DNA of 64,000 bases. Source: JBBRBB01 sp963830175 (GTDB lineage: Bacteria > Bacteroidota > Bacteroidia > Chitinophagales > Chitinophagaceae). Location: assembly GCA_963830175.1 (NCBI GenBank), contig CAWHKV010000002.1:620001-684000 (forward strand), in the 5' to 3' direction. Positions 62,931-64,000 of the stretch are shown one piece after another (position 1 is the first letter of the stretch; every line of letters starts with the position of its first letter). The notes below the pieces were generated by a model. That model was not told where the DNA came from and did no database searches. It saw only the letters and a program-made list of their open reading frames with translations. The translations under genes were made by a program, and so were the position numbers.

Positions 62931-63715
62931 ATGAAATATTTTCTCTTCTTACTGCTGTTTGCAAGTCAGGCCGCTGTTTCACAAACCAATAATTTATTAA
63001 ATGCGTATGAAAAAAGAATGTTTATACGGGAGGGAGATACATTATTATACAGGCTACTTTCTCCCATAAATATGAAAGCAGGAGAAAAATACCCGGTGGT
63101 AACTTTTTTACACGGATCAGGAGAAAGAGGTAATGATAATGAACTTCAACTTACCCATGGAGGTAAACTCTTTGCAGATACAGCTTTACGTGAAAAGTAT
63201 CCTGCTTATGTAATATTTCCACAATGCCCCCTTTCTGCATCCTGGACAAGTTTCCTGGGTAAAAACAAAGATGGTAATGATGGCGAAAGGGAGAATAAAA
63301 ATCTTCCTGAACCCAAACCGCTACAATTAACCAAAATGCTAATTGATAGTTTCGCAGCCACTTCCCAGGTAAATGAAAAGCGTTTATACATCGGTGGATT
63401 GTCGTTGGGAGGTTTCGGCACCTTTGAAATATTGCAGCGATATCCAAACACCTTTGCAGCCGCCTTCCCCATTTGTGGGGGAGGAAATCCGGACGATGCC
63501 AAGAAATATGCATCCAATGTAGACCTTTGGATTTTTCATGGAGGAAAGGACAATGTGGTGCCCCCGCAATTGAGCAGGGATATGGTGCATGCATTAAAAA
63601 TTGTTGGCGCTGATGTTAAGTATTCAGAATATCCTGAGGCTGTGACAACAGTTGGGATGATGCTTTTGCCGAACCCGGACTTTTGCCCTGGATGTTTTCT
63701 AAAGAAAAAAAATAA
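62931..63715 (+). CDS. Secreted alpha/beta hydrolase (esterase/dienelactone-hydrolase-like), frameshifted
   Basis: A secreted hydrolase (MKYFLFLLLFASQAAVSQ). The oxyanion loop FLHGSGERGND, nucleophile GLSLGGFGTFEIL and acid FHGGKDNVVPPQ match feruloyl-esterase/phospholipase-type hydrolases. In frame 1 the C-terminus (after 63640) is scrambled (VTTVGMM). In the next frame NSWDDAFAEPGLLPWMFS and a stop at 63715 match the expected end, with the usual GHNSW motif interrupted. A 1-base or 4-base deletion near 63636-63645 would explain both; the catalytic His is absent in either reading. It follows the methyltransferase by 11 bases. Confidence 0.85.
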
Positions 63716-63750
63716 TCTTTTTTTAAAATGTTGAATTAATTTTCCAATAC

Positions 63751-64000
63751 ATGATTATAGCCATTCTGAAAGAGCCGGCAGGTGAAAGACGCGTATCATT
63801 AATGCCTGATCAGGTGGAGGTGCTGGTTAAAAAAGAATTTACTGTTTTAATTGAAGATAATTGTGGTGAGGAGGCATTTGCATCCAATGAAATGTACACT
63901 GCGAAAGGCGCATCAGTTGCATCCCGCCAAGAAATTTTGCAGCAGGCAGATGTTATCCTTTCGATTAAAATGCTTTCCGAGAGCGATATTGCTTCTATGA
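63751..64000 (+). CDS. pntA: NAD(P) transhydrogenase alpha subunit, N-terminal part
   Basis: The first 83 codons only; the gene runs past the window edge. MIIAILKEPAGERRVSLMPDQVEVLVKKEF and EAFASNEMYTAKGASVASRQEIL, ADVILSIKMLSESD follow the PntA/alanine-dehydrogenase N-terminal domain. PntA binds NADH in the proton-pumping transhydrogenase. Alanine dehydrogenase is a second possibility but the LKEPAGERRVSLMP-x-QV opening favours PntA. Confidence 0.88.
   Translation, partial: MIIAILKEPAGERRVSLMPDQVEVLVKKEFTVLIEDNCGEEAFASNEMYTAKGASVASRQEILQQADVILSIKMLSESDIASM

Noticed and set aside
63151..63594. 147-codon minus-strand frame opposite the esterase
   Set aside because: Antisense of the conserved hydrolase core; high His/Trp/Cys content is a shadow artefact.
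1..64000. tRNA, rRNA, insertion sequence or prophage genes
   Set aside because: All longer gaps were read and none showed a cloverleaf, transposase or integrase; the intergenic gaps are short and AT-rich.

Overview
The window reads as chromosome of a Bacteroidota bacterium, most likely of the Chitinophagaceae or a close relative. The evidence is a SusC/SusD polysaccharide utilization locus, three proteins with C-terminal type IX secretion (T9SS) sorting domains, several Bacteroidota promoters of the form TTG-N19/20-TAnnTTTG, AT-rich spacers with weak Shine-Dalgarno sites, and a largely aerobic gene set (homogentisate dioxygenase, P5C dehydrogenase). No phage, insertion sequence, CRISPR array, rRNA or tRNA was seen.

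Layout. 1-460: 3' end of a membrane pyrophosphatase gene (hppA) with a frameshift. 521-6449 (minus): rhodanese, a small Tudor-like protein and three C-type sulfatases, two lipoproteins and one T9SS-sorted. 6570-7943: membrane-anchored serine hydrolase. 7929-10159 (minus): a two-gene isoprenoid-type module, a class I isoprenoid-synthase-fold protein (DDLFD plus an NSE-like motif) coupled by ATGA to a secreted protein with a DxDD motif; both are frameshifted as read. 10209-12071 (minus): T9SS-sorted delta-60 repeat protein. 12522-14154: pruA, frameshifted. 14387-24454: polysaccharide utilization locus SusC-SusD-GH43-GH43-GH5-FG-GAP/T9SS, closed by a strong terminator and lacking a visible local regulator. 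24559-36697: folB, hmgA, a small unknown, an HEYRH peptidase/beta-propeller/beta-barrel protein, an AsmA-like protein, an OmpH/Skp chaperone, an amino-acid permease, heptose kinase, isoaspartyl peptidase and ispD. 36671-43565 (minus): lolD, Gfo/Idh/MocA oxidoreductase, WbaP-like initiating sugar transferase, M1 peptidase, FemAB-like transferase. 43719-50521: small acidic DUF2795-like protein, fabI, pepP, pssA, purS, rsmI, PepSY-like protein, second M1 peptidase. 50787-57318: exopolysaccharide export genes wza, wzc tyrosine kinase, flippase and O-antigen ligase. 57421-60621: ChrA, Rrf2 regulator, alginate-export-type porin. 60780-64000: thyA, folA, a methyltransferase, a frameshifted secreted esterase and the start of pntA.

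How the genes fit together. The sulfatases and the polysaccharide utilization locus point to a polysaccharide degrader; T9SS-sorted proteins would place propeller and sulfatase modules on the cell surface. The capsule/EPS genes are split: the initiating transferase lies about 9 kb from the export/polymerization genes, and no ordinary glycosyltransferase is present in the window. folB and folA/thyA serve folate and thymidylate metabolism; ispD feeds the isoprenoid pathway that the 7.9-10.2 kb module would draw on.

A recurring oddity is six apparent frameshifts in five otherwise well-conserved genes. Five are net +1 and lie in or beside short A/T runs or TT doublets; one is net -1. This looks more like residual sequence error in a draft assembly than gene decay, but the sequence alone cannot decide.
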